From NCBI RefSeq assembly GCF_014698045.1, contig NZ_JACJSE010000010.1:124001-188000 (forward strand): 64,000 nucleotides of DNA, read 5' to 3'. Position 1 is the stretch's first letter. The number at the start of each line of letters is the position of its first letter. Under the pieces are notes generated by a model that saw only the letters and a program-made list of their open reading frames with translations, did no database searches and had not been told where the DNA came from. Positions 24,819-32,867 of this stretch are shown here, in pieces. The stretch comes from Aulosira sp. FACHB-615 (GTDB taxonomy: Bacteria; Cyanobacteriota; Cyanobacteriia; Cyanobacteriales; Nostocaceae). A program made the translations under genes and the position numbers.

Positions 24819-25148
24819 ATGGCAGAACCAACACTACAAGAAGTATTCGGTGCAAACGCAATACAAGACGCTAATACAATCACCATTTACAAATCTGACT
24901 TACCAGGATTAACACCACAAGAAAACAACACGGCAGAAAGTTTGCTAACGGGAATAAATGTAAAAGCAAAGCAAGCACTAACACAAAGTAACTTTGATGA
25001 AAACTTAGACCAATCAGTTTTCATCGAAAGAGGATTCTCAAATTTTACATTTCGAGGCCCAAACCAGGATTCTTACCGAGTTGACGTTTTAACAATTAAC
25101 CTTGCTAAACCTGACGACAGCGACGAAATCGACCCAGATAACTATTAA
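24819..25148 (+). CDS. Hypothetical protein, first gene of the collagen-like operon
   Basis: 109 residues, acidic, no signal peptide, no Cys (MAEPTLQEVFGANAIQDANT, ITIYKSDLPGLTPQENNTAE). The pattern of short strands and a helix (AESLLTGINVKAKQAL), with a C-terminal strand FRGPNQDSYRVDVLTINLA, recalls small phage virion structural proteins, but there is no recognisable family. Its last base overlaps the start of the next gene (TAATG at 25146-25150), marking the beginning of a coupled operon. Confidence 0.7.
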   Translation: MAEPTLQEVFGANAIQDANTITIYKSDLPGLTPQENNTAESLLTGINVKAKQALTQSNFDENLDQSVFIERGFSNFTFRGPNQDSYRVDVLTINLAKPDDSDEIDPDNY

Positions 25149-25489
25149 TGGCAGGCTGGGAAATCAGAGTAGACATACCCTACTCATATAACGGTAGTCC
25201 CACCATACCTTACAGCTATTACCCGGTTGGTTGTTTTCGCGGTGGCTACAATTACTACCTCAATGGCGGCGATTTTATTCTTACCCATGCTGATGGTGAG
25301 ACAAGACTAGGCGGCGGTTGGCTTGGTGGCTATGCAATACAAAGTTTCAACGTTGTTAATCTTGCCCCATGTTGTCCTGAAGGTTGGATGCGGTGCAAAA
25401 ACGCCAATGGTACATACTGCTGTCTTCCCTGTGATGAAATTAAAAATTCAATTGCAAGCATCACAGCAAATTTAAGGAACGTTAAATAA
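25148..25489 (+). CDS. Cys- and Tyr-rich hypothetical protein
   Basis: 113 residues. The N-terminal ~75 residues are rich in Tyr and Gly (IPYSYNGSPTIPYSYYPVGC, GGGWLGGYAIQSFNVV); the C-terminus has closely spaced cysteines (CCPEGWMRCKN, TYCCLPCDE) that could bind metal or form disulfides. No export signal. Coupled to both neighbours through TAATG overlaps. Unrecognised; probably a structural partner of the collagen-like protein that follows (inference). Confidence 0.7.
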   Translation: MAGWEIRVDIPYSYNGSPTIPYSYYPVGCFRGGYNYYLNGGDFILTHADGETRLGGGWLGGYAIQSFNVVNLAPCCPEGWMRCKNANGTYCCLPCDEIKNSIASITANLRNVK

Positions 25490-27780
25490 TGAGTGATTGC
25501 TGTTCTGAGATTAAGAGCGAATTGGCCGCTTTACGCGCGGAAGTTGCCAGAATAGCTAATTTAAAATCTAACCCTGTTGACGAATACGCTCGTAGATTAG
25601 CCAAGGAAGCACTAAAAACCGCTTACCTAGCTGATGCAAATGCCTATAAAGCATTAGCGGGAGTAGAGGATGTACGCGCCGAGATCAAAGAACTCAAAGC
25701 AATTTTGGTAGCTGTGGCTGCGGCGGCAGCATTAGCGGCGGCAGCAATGGCGGCGGCTGGTGCTGCTGCTAGTGCGGCGGCTGGTGCAGTAGCTAAAGCC
25801 AGCGAAGCTCTAGGTAAGATAGCTGGTTTACTTGATAAAATCAGTACCATTCTTGAGTTGATAGATTCGTTGCTGTTTTTGAAGCATTTAGTCCAGCAAA
25901 TTCAGCAGGGGCAATTATCACTCGAAGATACTGTTAATGCTTTGCAACTTGGCGTAAATGCCCTGCGTGGTCAAGTTGGTCGCGGTGGCCCGCCGGGAAG
26001 AGATGGCAGACCAGGACGTGACGGGCGTAACGGTAATGACGGACGACCGGGACGTGATGGACGTAACGGCGTTGACGGACGACTAGGACGTGACGGACAG
26101 CGTGGACTTCCCGGTAATGACGGTAGACGCGGACTACCCGGACGTGACGGACTGCGCGGACTTCCCGGTAGAGACGGTAGACCAGGACTACCCGGACGTG
26201 ATGGACTGCGCGGACTTCCGGGTAGTGACGGTAGACCAGGACTGCCAGGACGTGATGGCAGAAATGGTGTTGACGGTCGTAATGGTCAAGATGGTCAACC
26301 AGGAAGAAACGGCGTTGACGGTCGTAATGGCAGCGACGGTCAGCCAGGAAGAAACGGTGTTGACGGTCGTAATGGTCGTGACGGTCAACCAGGAAGAAAC
26401 GGTGTTGACGGTCGTAATGGTCAAGATGGTCAAGTTACAACCATCACACTAGAACGAGTCAAAGTCGAAAACAAATTTGAATATATTTACCGTCCCGCAC
26501 CAGCACCAATCGTTATTCATGGCCGAGATGGTAAAAATGGTTTAGCTGGTCGTGATGGTCGAGACGGGCGAGACGGTCGCAACGGCGTTGATGCAGTCTT
26601 AAAACCTTACCCTATACCGCGAAACGGTGTTGATGGTCGTCCTGGGCGAGACGGGCGTAACGGTTTAGATGGTCGTCCCGGTCGTCCCGGTTTACGAGGT
26701 TTACCAGGAACTAACGGACGTAACGGCGTTGACGGTAGAACCGGGTTAAACGGTCGCAACGGTACAGATGGTAGAAATGGCGTTGATGGTAGAACCGGGT
26801 TAAACGGTCGCAACGGTACAGATGGCAGAAATGGGTTAAATGGTCGCAACGGCACAGATGGTAGAAACGGCGTTGACGGTAGAACCGGGTTAAATGGTCG
26901 CAACGGCGTTGACGGCAGAAATGGGCTAAATGGTCGTAACGGTACAGATGGCAGAAATGGCGTTGACGGTAGAACTGGGTTAAACGGTCGTAACGGCACA
27001 GATGGTAGAAACGGCGTTGACGGTAAAAACGGCTATGGGGTGAATGGGCGTGACGGTGTAGACGGTCGCAATGGTTTAAACGGGCGTGATGGTGTAGACG
27101 GAAAGGATGGTAAGCCAGGAGAGGATGCAGATGTGAAGTTTGTAAGTATTCAGGTTCCTACTTGCGTATGCGAACAACAGCCTGATGGCAGTTGGAAACC
27201 AAAACGAGTTAATACCACTGTGACAGCGATTGCGAATAAATCTGGAACTGCCAATAACTCAAAAACCATAATTTCGGAACATGAAGAGTTATGCAAAGCG
27301 AATGAAGAACTTTGTTTAGCGAAAAATAAAGAATTTGAAGCTTATCTTTCTGTCCCTGATCACTGGCCGACTCGTAGCGGACAAAAACCACAATTGGCAA
27401 TTCAATATGCTGAGAATAAAGGTAACGGCAAGATTGGTAGAACAAGATGGACTTTATTACTACCACATTACCGATACGGTCAAACGCATGATCCGAAATT
27501 TCCAGACTACGAAAAAGGTTCTTTTTTAGGTGTACAAGAATTAAACGATAATTCTAAAATTACTGTTTGGTGTAAGTCTAAACAAGAGTGTTTAAGAATT
27601 ATTGGTATTCTTAAGCAATACGTTGAGCCAAAATTTTTAGAAAATATCAACCCGCCGACAGTAACAGATTCAAATGCTAGTAGAAAAGAATCTTCCGTGA
27701 CTCCAACATTAATGCAATTTTTCCCCAATGGTCAAAAAGATGATGCTCCAGCATGGTCTAAAAAGCTGAGAAAGAAATGA
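25489..27780 (+). CDS. Collagen-like (Gly-X-Y) repeat protein
   Basis: 763 residues. Residues ~1-75 helical/coiled coil; ~65-110 an Ala-rich hydrophobic helix (AVAAAAALAAAAMAAAGAAA); ~110-160 helical. Three Gly-X-Y blocks follow: ~165-315, ~345-366 and ~380-545, dominated by GRDGRNG, GRPGLPG, GLNGRNG and GTDGRNG. They are interrupted by a ~30-residue non-collagen segment (EYIYRPAPAPIVIHG) and a short one (AVLKPYPIP). A ~215-residue globular C-terminal domain follows. Collagen stalks with globular tips are typical of phage tail fibres and bacterial surface fibres and imply a trimer. No signal peptide. Central member of the 24819-30531 operon; coupled to the next gene (ATGA). Receptor or ligand unknown. 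Confidence 0.88.
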   Translation: MSDCCSEIKSELAALRAEVARIANLKSNPVDEYARRLAKEALKTAYLADANAYKALAGVEDVRAEIKELKAILVAVAAAAALAAAAMAAAGAAASAAAGAVAKASEALGKIAGLLDKISTILELIDSLLFLKHLVQQIQQGQLSLEDTVNALQLGVNALRGQVGRGGPPGRDGRPGRDGRNGNDGRPGRDGRNGVDGRLGRDGQRGLPGNDGRRGLPGRDGLRGLPGRDGRPGLPGRDGLRGLPGSDGRPGLPGRDGRNGVDGRNGQDGQPGRNGVDGRNGSDGQPGRNGVDGRNGRDGQPGRNGVDGRNGQDGQVTTITLERVKVENKFEYIYRPAPAPIVIHGRDGKNGLAGRDGRDGRDGRNGVDAVLKPYPIPRNGVDGRPGRDGRNGLDGRPGRPGLRGLPGTNGRNGVDGRTGLNGRNGTDGRNGVDGRTGLNGRNGTDGRNGLNGRNGTDGRNGVDGRTGLNGRNGVDGRNGLNGRNGTDGRNGVDGRTGLNGRNGTDGRNGVDGKNGYGVNGRDGVDGRNGLNGRDGVDGKDGKPGEDADVKFVSIQVPTCVCEQQPDGSWKPKRVNTTVTAIANKSGTANNSKTIISEHEELCKANEELCLAKNKEFEAYLSVPDHWPTRSGQKPQLAIQYAENKGNGKIGRTRWTLLLPHYRYGQTHDPKFPDYEKGSFLGVQELNDNSKITVWCKSKQECLRIIGILKQYVEPKFLENINPPTVTDSNASRKESSVTPTLMQFFPNGQKDDAPAWSKKLRKK
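25978..27119 (+). repeat. Tandem Gly-X-Y coding repeat
   Basis: Degenerate 9-bp units (GGN-CGN-NAY/NCN) grouped into larger near-identical 18-, 27- and 36-bp units such as GGTAGAACCGGGTTAAACGG and GGTCGCAACGGTACAGATGG, repeated many times. Near-identity of units argues for recent slippage or recombination, so the copy number probably varies between strains. It is not a CRISPR: there are no spacers and the frame is open throughout. Confidence 0.85.
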
Positions 27781-28814
27781 ATAATGTTTTAGAATTTGAT
27801 TCTGTTTTTATGATTAATGGCAGATTAGCAATTAAATTACAAACTCTTGCTAAACTGCTAAAATACTCTGATGTTTATCTATTACAGCTAGTTAAAAGCC
27901 TAGCAAAAAAAGGAATCAAGATAGGGTTTAAATGGAAACGTAATTGGTACATATTTTTACCAAAAACTCCTATCAACAAGCTGATTCAAAACAAGAATAA
28001 TGTCAATATTAATGGTGGAGATAGTAGAGGTAGTGCAACTACGCCATCAGGAAACATAATCAATGACGATTGGAATAATGCTATTGATGAATTACCTAGT
28101 GGAATTACTGACACTTTACAAAAAACAAATTTTTCAATTAGCACGATTAATAATCAGCTTGTTATTTCAACTGGATTTATTAACTTACTTTCTTCGACCG
28201 TAGACCCAAAGAAAGTATCTCTACAGTTTCCCTTGTCTCAAGCCAGTTTCAAGAGTACCACTGACTATAAGTACGGCTATTACATTTATTACCGTGAGGA
28301 TAGAATGTCTACTTTTGATCCAGGCGATGCAGGAACTTTAAAATCTACCCAATTACCAGCAGCTTTATTTGAAATCTGTAGAGCTTTAGACGCTGCTGAG
28401 AATACCCGCAATGGTGCTAACCCAGGGCTGACACCACGCCGAAATATCTCTACAACTGTTAGCTTTGACACAGGAACAATTGCTGTAGCTGCAACCATTC
28501 CAGTTACACCTAGCATTGGTGCTGGTGGATTAATCCAATTGACCGCTAGTGATTACCTTGGCGCTCCCTACTCTAACTTTACTAACGGCGGTGGTGATTT
28601 AGCTTCTGATACTTTGCCGGAAGCATTGTTAGAAATGGCTAATCTACTTGCAGCAGCAGAAAAAGCTGTTACACCAGCAGAAAACCAGCCAAATAATGTA
28701 CAGGTTCAGTTCGATTTAGAAACTGGCTCTGCTACCATTAGCGCCAATATGCCTTTTACCACTGCGGCTGCAACTAATGGTGATGTTACTGTTCATGCCA
28801 TTGATTATCTCTAA
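27777..28814 (+). CDS. Hypothetical protein with N-terminal HTH-like segment and internal duplication
   Basis: 345 residues. N-terminal ~65 residues are basic and helical (LAKLLKYSDVYLLQLVKSLA, FKWKRNWYIFLPKT), resembling a winged or excisionase-like helix-turn-helix. An Asn-rich linker is followed by two copies of a ~75-residue domain: TQLPAALFEICRALDAAENT with VSFDTGTIAVAATIPVT, and DTLPEALLEMANLLAAAEKA with VQFDLETGSATISANMP. Such duplicated alpha+beta domains suit a structural role. Starts inside the stop of the collagen-like gene (ATGA). Confidence 0.75.
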   Translation: MNNVLEFDSVFMINGRLAIKLQTLAKLLKYSDVYLLQLVKSLAKKGIKIGFKWKRNWYIFLPKTPINKLIQNKNNVNINGGDSRGSATTPSGNIINDDWNNAIDELPSGITDTLQKTNFSISTINNQLVISTGFINLLSSTVDPKKVSLQFPLSQASFKSTTDYKYGYYIYYREDRMSTFDPGDAGTLKSTQLPAALFEICRALDAAENTRNGANPGLTPRRNISTTVSFDTGTIAVAATIPVTPSIGAGGLIQLTASDYLGAPYSNFTNGGGDLASDTLPEALLEMANLLAAAEKAVTPAENQPNNVQVQFDLETGSATISANMPFTTAAATNGDVTVHAIDYL

Positions 28815-28854
28815 TTCATGAATATCCACAATTTATTCATAGGTAGGTAATTAA

Positions 28855-29268
28855 ATGGCTGGTAAATTAGGCCCTAGAGCTACAGTTTTATTCAAATCTG
28901 GCAGTGGTCAAGGTAAAGGCGCAAAGTCTCAATATGTTTATATGTTGAGGTCTGTTGCTGAAAAGTTAGGATTGAAAATCGTACCTGATGCTACCGTGAC
29001 TCGTAAAGCACCAGCAAGCAGTAAAGGGAAAAAAGAAATTAAAGTTTCTGTCAGGGGTAGTTTTGGTGCAAAGCGGATTAAAGTACCTTTACCTGGCACT
29101 CAAAGTAATACTGCTACGAGAAAGGGTGTGAAAGTCAAGTATCTTTCTGTTCCCGTTCCGGCTGATGCCACAATTGCGGACATTAAAAAGTTTCTGCAAG
29201 GTGCTAGTAAGAAACCCCAAAGTTTTGTTAGTCCCAATGGACGCACTTATTCACTCTCTACTAAGTAG
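28855..29268 (+). CDS. Small basic hypothetical protein
   Basis: 137 residues, strongly basic (many Lys/Arg, few acidic), Gly/Ser-rich at the ends (MAGKLGPRATVLFKSGSGQG, KKPQSFVSPNGRTYSLSTK), with a central predicted beta-sheet region. Preceded by an AGGTAGG ribosome-binding site at 28840-28846. The next gene starts immediately after its stop (TAGATG). No family recognised; plausible roles are nucleic-acid binding or a virion/fibre structural component. Confidence 0.7.
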   Translation: MAGKLGPRATVLFKSGSGQGKGAKSQYVYMLRSVAEKLGLKIVPDATVTRKAPASSKGKKEIKVSVRGSFGAKRIKVPLPGTQSNTATRKGVKVKYLSVPVPADATIADIKKFLQGASKKPQSFVSPNGRTYSLSTK

Positions 29269-29700
29269 ATGAATAATGAATTTCAACTAGTATTTAAAAA
29301 TCAGTATAGATTTGATTTGAAAATAGTTGATTCTGTACTGATTCCTTATTTATTTGAAGGACAAGAGCAACTAATAATAAATATTGATGCTAACCCGTCA
29401 AAAAGATATAGAACTAGTGGAAGAATTGAACAAATCCTTATAGATTTAGGCTCTACGGTTGGTGTTGGTGAAGTACTAAAACTTGGGTCACAGGTAGTCA
29501 CATTTTCCAATGATTTAGGCAGGTTTAAACTGAAATTCTACCCTAATAGATATATTGGAAACACTACCTTTAGCATCAAAAGAAATACTACTTTCTCACT
29601 CAGTAATCAAGATTTATCATCGGTTGTTGATGCCATAAATACGGTACAAACCTCTGTTGATTACTTAAATGAATTAATCGGGGGTGATGATGCCAATTAA
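29269..29700 (+). CDS. Hypothetical protein of the collagen-like operon
   Basis: 143 residues, predicted beta-rich (FQLVFKNQYRFDLKIVDSVL, VGVGEVLKLGSQVVTFSNDL, GNTTFSIKRNTTFSL) with a C-terminal helix (VVDAINTVQTSVDYLNEL). No signal peptide or Cys. The ATG directly follows the preceding stop, and its end overlaps the next gene by about 11-17 bases, so it is firmly within the operon. Its look is that of a small phage tail or chaperone protein, but no homology is claimed. Confidence 0.7.
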   Translation: MNNEFQLVFKNQYRFDLKIVDSVLIPYLFEGQEQLIINIDANPSKRYRTSGRIEQILIDLGSTVGVGEVLKLGSQVVTFSNDLGRFKLKFYPNRYIGNTTFSIKRNTTFSLSNQDLSSVVDAINTVQTSVDYLNELIGGDDAN

Positions 29701-30316
29701 CATTAATGATGATGAATTTCCTGCTGCCAATGATGACACGTTGAATTTAGTGCAAATAGTCAAAAGTCTTGTCTATTTGGTTAAAAGAATTACTGGTAAA
29801 AGTTCATGGAAACATGAGCCGGATTTAACCTTAGATGCTCTCAATTCTGCATTCCTTGATGGCACTTTGAAGGGTGAGAAAGGGGACAAGGGTGACACTG
29901 GTGAGCAAGGCTCTCAAGGTATTCAGGGTGAGAAAGGGGACAAGGGTGATCCTGGTTCAAACGCTAACGTTACTCCTGGGGCATGGCAAACACCTACTCT
30001 TCAAAATGGGTGGTCTACCTTTGATGTAACACCTAAATATAGAAAACTTGCTGATGGCAGGCTAGAAGTAAAAGGTTCTGTGAAATTTAATAGTATCCCT
30101 GCTTTACCTTCTACCATTTTTACTTTACCTGTAGGCTATAGGCCAATTGAGATACAACGATTATCTTGCGTGACACAATTCAACGCCGAGAATAGAGCCG
30201 CAAGAATAGCGGTAGGAACCGATGGCGCGGTGTTCTTTACTGGTGTAAGTAACGCAACGGTAACTAACACATCTATCTCTAATTTCCCCTTGAATTTTGT
30301 TTGTCCATTGGATTGA
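29684..30316 (+). CDS. Phage tail-fibre-like protein with short collagen-like stalk
   Basis: 210 residues (GTG at 29684, or ATG at 29687/29690, the last giving MPININDDEF). An N-terminal ~60 residues, probably an attachment part, is followed by a Gly-X-Y stalk of about nine triplets (GEKGDKGDTGEQGSQGIQG, GEKGDKGDPG). Then comes a ~115-residue beta-rich tip (WQTPTLQNGWSTFD, YRKLADGRLEVKGSVKFN, FTLPVGYRP, IAVGTDGAVFFTG) of the kind found at the end of many phage tail fibres. It probably forms a trimer that recognises a surface. Overlaps the preceding gene. Confidence 0.8.
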   Translation: MMMPININDDEFPAANDDTLNLVQIVKSLVYLVKRITGKSSWKHEPDLTLDALNSAFLDGTLKGEKGDKGDTGEQGSQGIQGEKGDKGDPGSNANVTPGAWQTPTLQNGWSTFDVTPKYRKLADGRLEVKGSVKFNSIPALPSTIFTLPVGYRPIEIQRLSCVTQFNAENRAARIAVGTDGAVFFTGVSNATVTNTSISNFPLNFVCPLD

Positions 30317-30321
30317 TATGT

Positions 30322-30531
30322 ATGACAGCCGAACGAATTGGAATGTTAGTAACTTCTGTTACTATTATTACTCAGGCAGGACTTTATTTACTTAGTGGGG
30401 GGTTTTCTGCTGGTGGTAAGCTCACCAAAATCGAATCTGAGATGAGAATGATTCGCCAAGAACTCAGGGCTTCTAATCAGATGCAGGATTACCGCATTAA
30501 TAAATTGGAAGAGCAAACACCAACTAAATAA
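30322..30531 (+). CDS. Small holin-like membrane peptide
   Basis: 69 residues from ATG at 30322 (an in-frame TTG at 30301 lies within the previous gene and is less likely). One hydrophobic segment (IGMLVTSVTIITQAGLYLL) is followed by a charged helical/coiled-coil tail (KLTKIESEMRMIRQELRASN). Size and layout recall phage holins or membrane anchors, but these are weakly constrained features. Last gene of the operon; six bases after the tail-fibre-like gene. Confidence 0.65.
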   Translation: MTAERIGMLVTSVTIITQAGLYLLSGGFSAGGKLTKIESEMRMIRQELRASNQMQDYRINKLEEQTPTK

Positions 30532-30583
30532 CCCTCTGGGGATTCAATCTACATCCCTGTTAACTAGGGTGGGAAAGTAGGCA

Positions 30584-31786
30584 ATGATAGTTCTCAGATA
30601 CTTAGTAATTTTACTGACTTATATTGGTCTAGGACTGGGCTATTTACCTGGGCTGCGGATGAATCGTGCCACGATCGCCCTTGTGGGTGCGGCTTTTTTA
30701 ATGGCATTGGGATTACTGGATTTATCTGCGGCGTGGAGTGCTATTGACTACAAAACCCTTGTCTTTTTGTTTGGGATGATGATTATTAGTGCTAATCTGG
30801 CGGCTTCTGGTTTTTTTCAGTTGGCTGTTGATTACACTATCCGTTATGTCCACAGTCCATTAGGGTTATTAATAGTCTTAACTTTTGGCAGTGGCTTTCT
30901 CTCAGCACTATTCCTCAATGATACGATCGCTCTTATCCTCACGCCTTTGGTAGTTGGCATCACTCAGTTACTCAGTCTCAACCCTATTCCTTATTTGTTG
31001 GCGTTGGCTGGTGCAACTAATCTGGGTTCTGTTGCTACCCTGAGTGGTAATCCACAGAATATTTTAATTGGTTCGTTTTCGGGGATTAGTTATCTAGACT
31101 TTGCCAAGGCTTTGACACCACTAGCTTTAATCGGTTTGGTAATTCAGGTAGGTTGGTTATGGTGGTTATATCCAGAGGTGCGATCGCTACATCCTTATCT
31201 AAAAGTTGAACTACCACGCTACCGCACCTTCAAACCATTGTTAGTCAAGAGTTTATTAATTACTACTGGATTGTTGATAGCTTTTTTGCTGGGAATTCCC
31301 ACGGCGGAAGCTACCCTGATAGCGGCTGGATTATTACTCGTCACACGCCGGATCAAACCAGCGCGAATTTTGCCAAAAGTTGACTGGGACTTGCTATTGA
31401 TGTTTTGTGGGTTGTTTATCCTAACTGAAGGTGTCCAAAAATTGGGGGCGCTGGAATGGTTTTCTCCTTTCGTTCATACTCCCTGGAGTATTTTGGGAGT
31501 CACGGTGTTGTTATCGAATCTTGTTTCTAATGTCCCGGCGGTACTGCTACTACATCACCTCATTCCCCATCCTGACAAGCAAACTTGGCTACTACTAGCG
31601 GCGGCTTCCACACTGGCAGGAAATTTAACGCTGTTGGGTTCTGTTGCCAATTTGATTGTAGCGGAGGCAGTTGCTAAGAAAGGATATCGGCTGACATTTG
31701 GCGAACATTTGCGATTTGGGCTACCGCTAACTGTTGTAACTCTGGCGCTTACCTATGTTTGGATTTTTAAACTCAGAGTTTGGTGA
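30584..31786 (+). CDS. SLC13/ArsB-type anion permease
   Basis: 400 residues, about 10-11 membrane segments. Two family hallmarks: NDTIALILTPLVVGI and NLGSVATLSGNPQNILIGS in the first half, and LLSNLVSNVPAVLLLHHLI with AGNLTLLGSVANLIVAE in the second half, an inverted-repeat pair as in the ion transporter superfamily. Probable inner-membrane transporter of an anion (arsenite, sulfate or dicarboxylate cannot be told apart here). GGGTGGGAAAG lies just upstream of the ATG. 52 bases after the collagen-like operon but functionally unlike it, so it probably marks the return to core genome. Confidence 0.87.
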   Translation: MIVLRYLVILLTYIGLGLGYLPGLRMNRATIALVGAAFLMALGLLDLSAAWSAIDYKTLVFLFGMMIISANLAASGFFQLAVDYTIRYVHSPLGLLIVLTFGSGFLSALFLNDTIALILTPLVVGITQLLSLNPIPYLLALAGATNLGSVATLSGNPQNILIGSFSGISYLDFAKALTPLALIGLVIQVGWLWWLYPEVRSLHPYLKVELPRYRTFKPLLVKSLLITTGLLIAFLLGIPTAEATLIAAGLLLVTRRIKPARILPKVDWDLLLMFCGLFILTEGVQKLGALEWFSPFVHTPWSILGVTVLLSNLVSNVPAVLLLHHLIPHPDKQTWLLLAAASTLAGNLTLLGSVANLIVAEAVAKKGYRLTFGEHLRFGLPLTVVTLALTYVWIFKLRVW

Positions 31787-31892
31787 ATTTATATGTATAC
31801 CAAACCCTTACACCCAGTTTCCACAGAAAATCTTTGTGCTTAAGTCTTATATTAGGAATACGGTTTGATTCCTGAATCTAATTGTGTAGGCA

Positions 31893-31922
31893 GGGAGTAG
31901 GGAATGGGGAGTAGGGAGTAGG
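31893..31922. repeat. G-rich GGGAGTAGG repeat
   Basis: GGGAGTAGGGAATGGGGAGT followed by AGGGAGTAGG: repeated GGGAGTAGG units of the type scattered through Nostocales intergenic DNA. A related string occurs inside the PKS gene at 58098-58123. Confidence 0.6.
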
Positions 31923-31981
31923 AAAGAAGTCTGCTCTGGGTGTACTGATTTTTTTCCCAAATCAAATATTAGTCCTATACA

Positions 31982-32650
31982 TTAGTTCAGTTTCTGTGGT
32001 CTGGTATAGTTTTTGAAATTAGGCGGTACTGCAATATTGGGGGCTAATTTAGCATCGTTTATAGGTACAGCCGCCGTCAATTTTAAGGGAATTTCCCCAG
32101 CCCAGACGGGTATTTGATAATCAACTTCATCATCAATTGGCCCTCCAGTCCGAATCTTGGCGCTGGCTTCTGTCAGGGGCAAAGATAACACTATGGTTCT
32201 AGATAATTCTTGATGATTGGGCGATCGCACTTCCTGCCATCTTCCTAAAATGACATGTTCTGTAAATGCTTGCAAGGCTGCTAATTTCTGGGCTGCATCC
32301 TCGATTAAAGTTGCTTTACCAAAAATAACCACTGAGCGATAATTCATGGAGTGGTGAAATGCCGATCGCGCTAATACCAACCCATCAATTAAAGTTACAG
32401 TGACGCAAACATCAATACCTTGTTGCAGCGATCGTAACATTCGACTAGCGGGTGAACCATGAATATACAATGTATCTTCAATCCGCCCATAGGCTGTAGG
32501 AATGACAACAGGTTGTCCATCATTAATAAAACCAACATGACAGACTAATCCTTCATCTAATATTTGATAAATTGTCTCGCTTTCGTAGTTGGCTCTTTGG
32601 GGTATACGTTTAACTGTGGTTCTTGGGCTGGGGGCTTTTGGTTGAGGCAT
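31982..32650 (-). CDS. Pyridoxamine 5'-phosphate oxidase-like flavoprotein
   Basis: 222 residues. N-terminal RIPQRANYESETIYQILDEG, then CHVGFINDGQPVVIPTAYGR, LYIHGSPASRMLRSL and MNYRSVVIFGKATLI: the split-barrel FMN-binding fold of the NimA/PPOX family. The family includes flavin-dependent reductases and putative nitroimidazole reductases; the substrate is unknown. Divergent from the MocR/PdxR-type regulator at 32868, a common pairing in which the regulator controls the flavoprotein gene. Confidence 0.88.
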   Translation of the reverse strand: MPQPKAPSPRTTVKRIPQRANYESETIYQILDEGLVCHVGFINDGQPVVIPTAYGRIEDTLYIHGSPASRMLRSLQQGIDVCVTVTLIDGLVLARSAFHHSMNYRSVVIFGKATLIEDAAQKLAALQAFTEHVILGRWQEVRSPNHQELSRTIVLSLPLTEASAKIRTGGPIDDEVDYQIPVWAGEIPLKLTAAVPINDAKLAPNIAVPPNFKNYTRPQKLN

Positions 32651-32758
32651 AACTAAAAGTTCCTACTCTATATCGTTAGAGTAATCAGGTAAGTGGAGTG
32701 ATACAAGAGCCACTTTTCAATTAAATTACCAGTCCACTTACCGCAGATTCGATATTTA

Positions 32759-32833
32759 TGAGGTACAGCAACTGATTGGAAAAAGTAATGAGTAAATTTC
32801 TGACTCATTACTTATTACTCATGGTGTACCTCA
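32759..32833. promoter_or_regulatory. Nested inverted repeats in the divergent promoter region
   Basis: Outer arms TGAGGTACA (32759-32767) and TGTACCTCA (32825-32833); inner arms AAGTAATGAGT (32783-32793) and ACTCATTACTT (32803-32813). A 75-bp palindrome centred between the PPOX and MocR genes. It could be the binding site of the MocR regulator, or a small dispersed repeat. Confidence 0.5.
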
Positions 32834-32867
32834 CTTACTTCAAAAGTGCTGTATTTGTAATACTCCT

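Noticed and set aside
26090..26999. Long open frames antisense to or out of phase with the collagen-like gene (Pro/Phe-rich or Val/Thr-rich)
   Set aside because: They are by-products of the 9-bp Gly-X-Y periodicity. Their composition is a simple transform of the repeat and they have no ribosome-binding sites.
25978..27119. CRISPR-like periodic repeats
   Set aside because: Units are 9-36 bp, contiguous, coding and without unique spacers. No cas genes are present.
24054..30531. Diversity-generating retroelement or contractile injection system
   Set aside because: A fibre-like target is present, but there is no reverse transcriptase, template repeat, sheath, tube or baseplate gene in the window.
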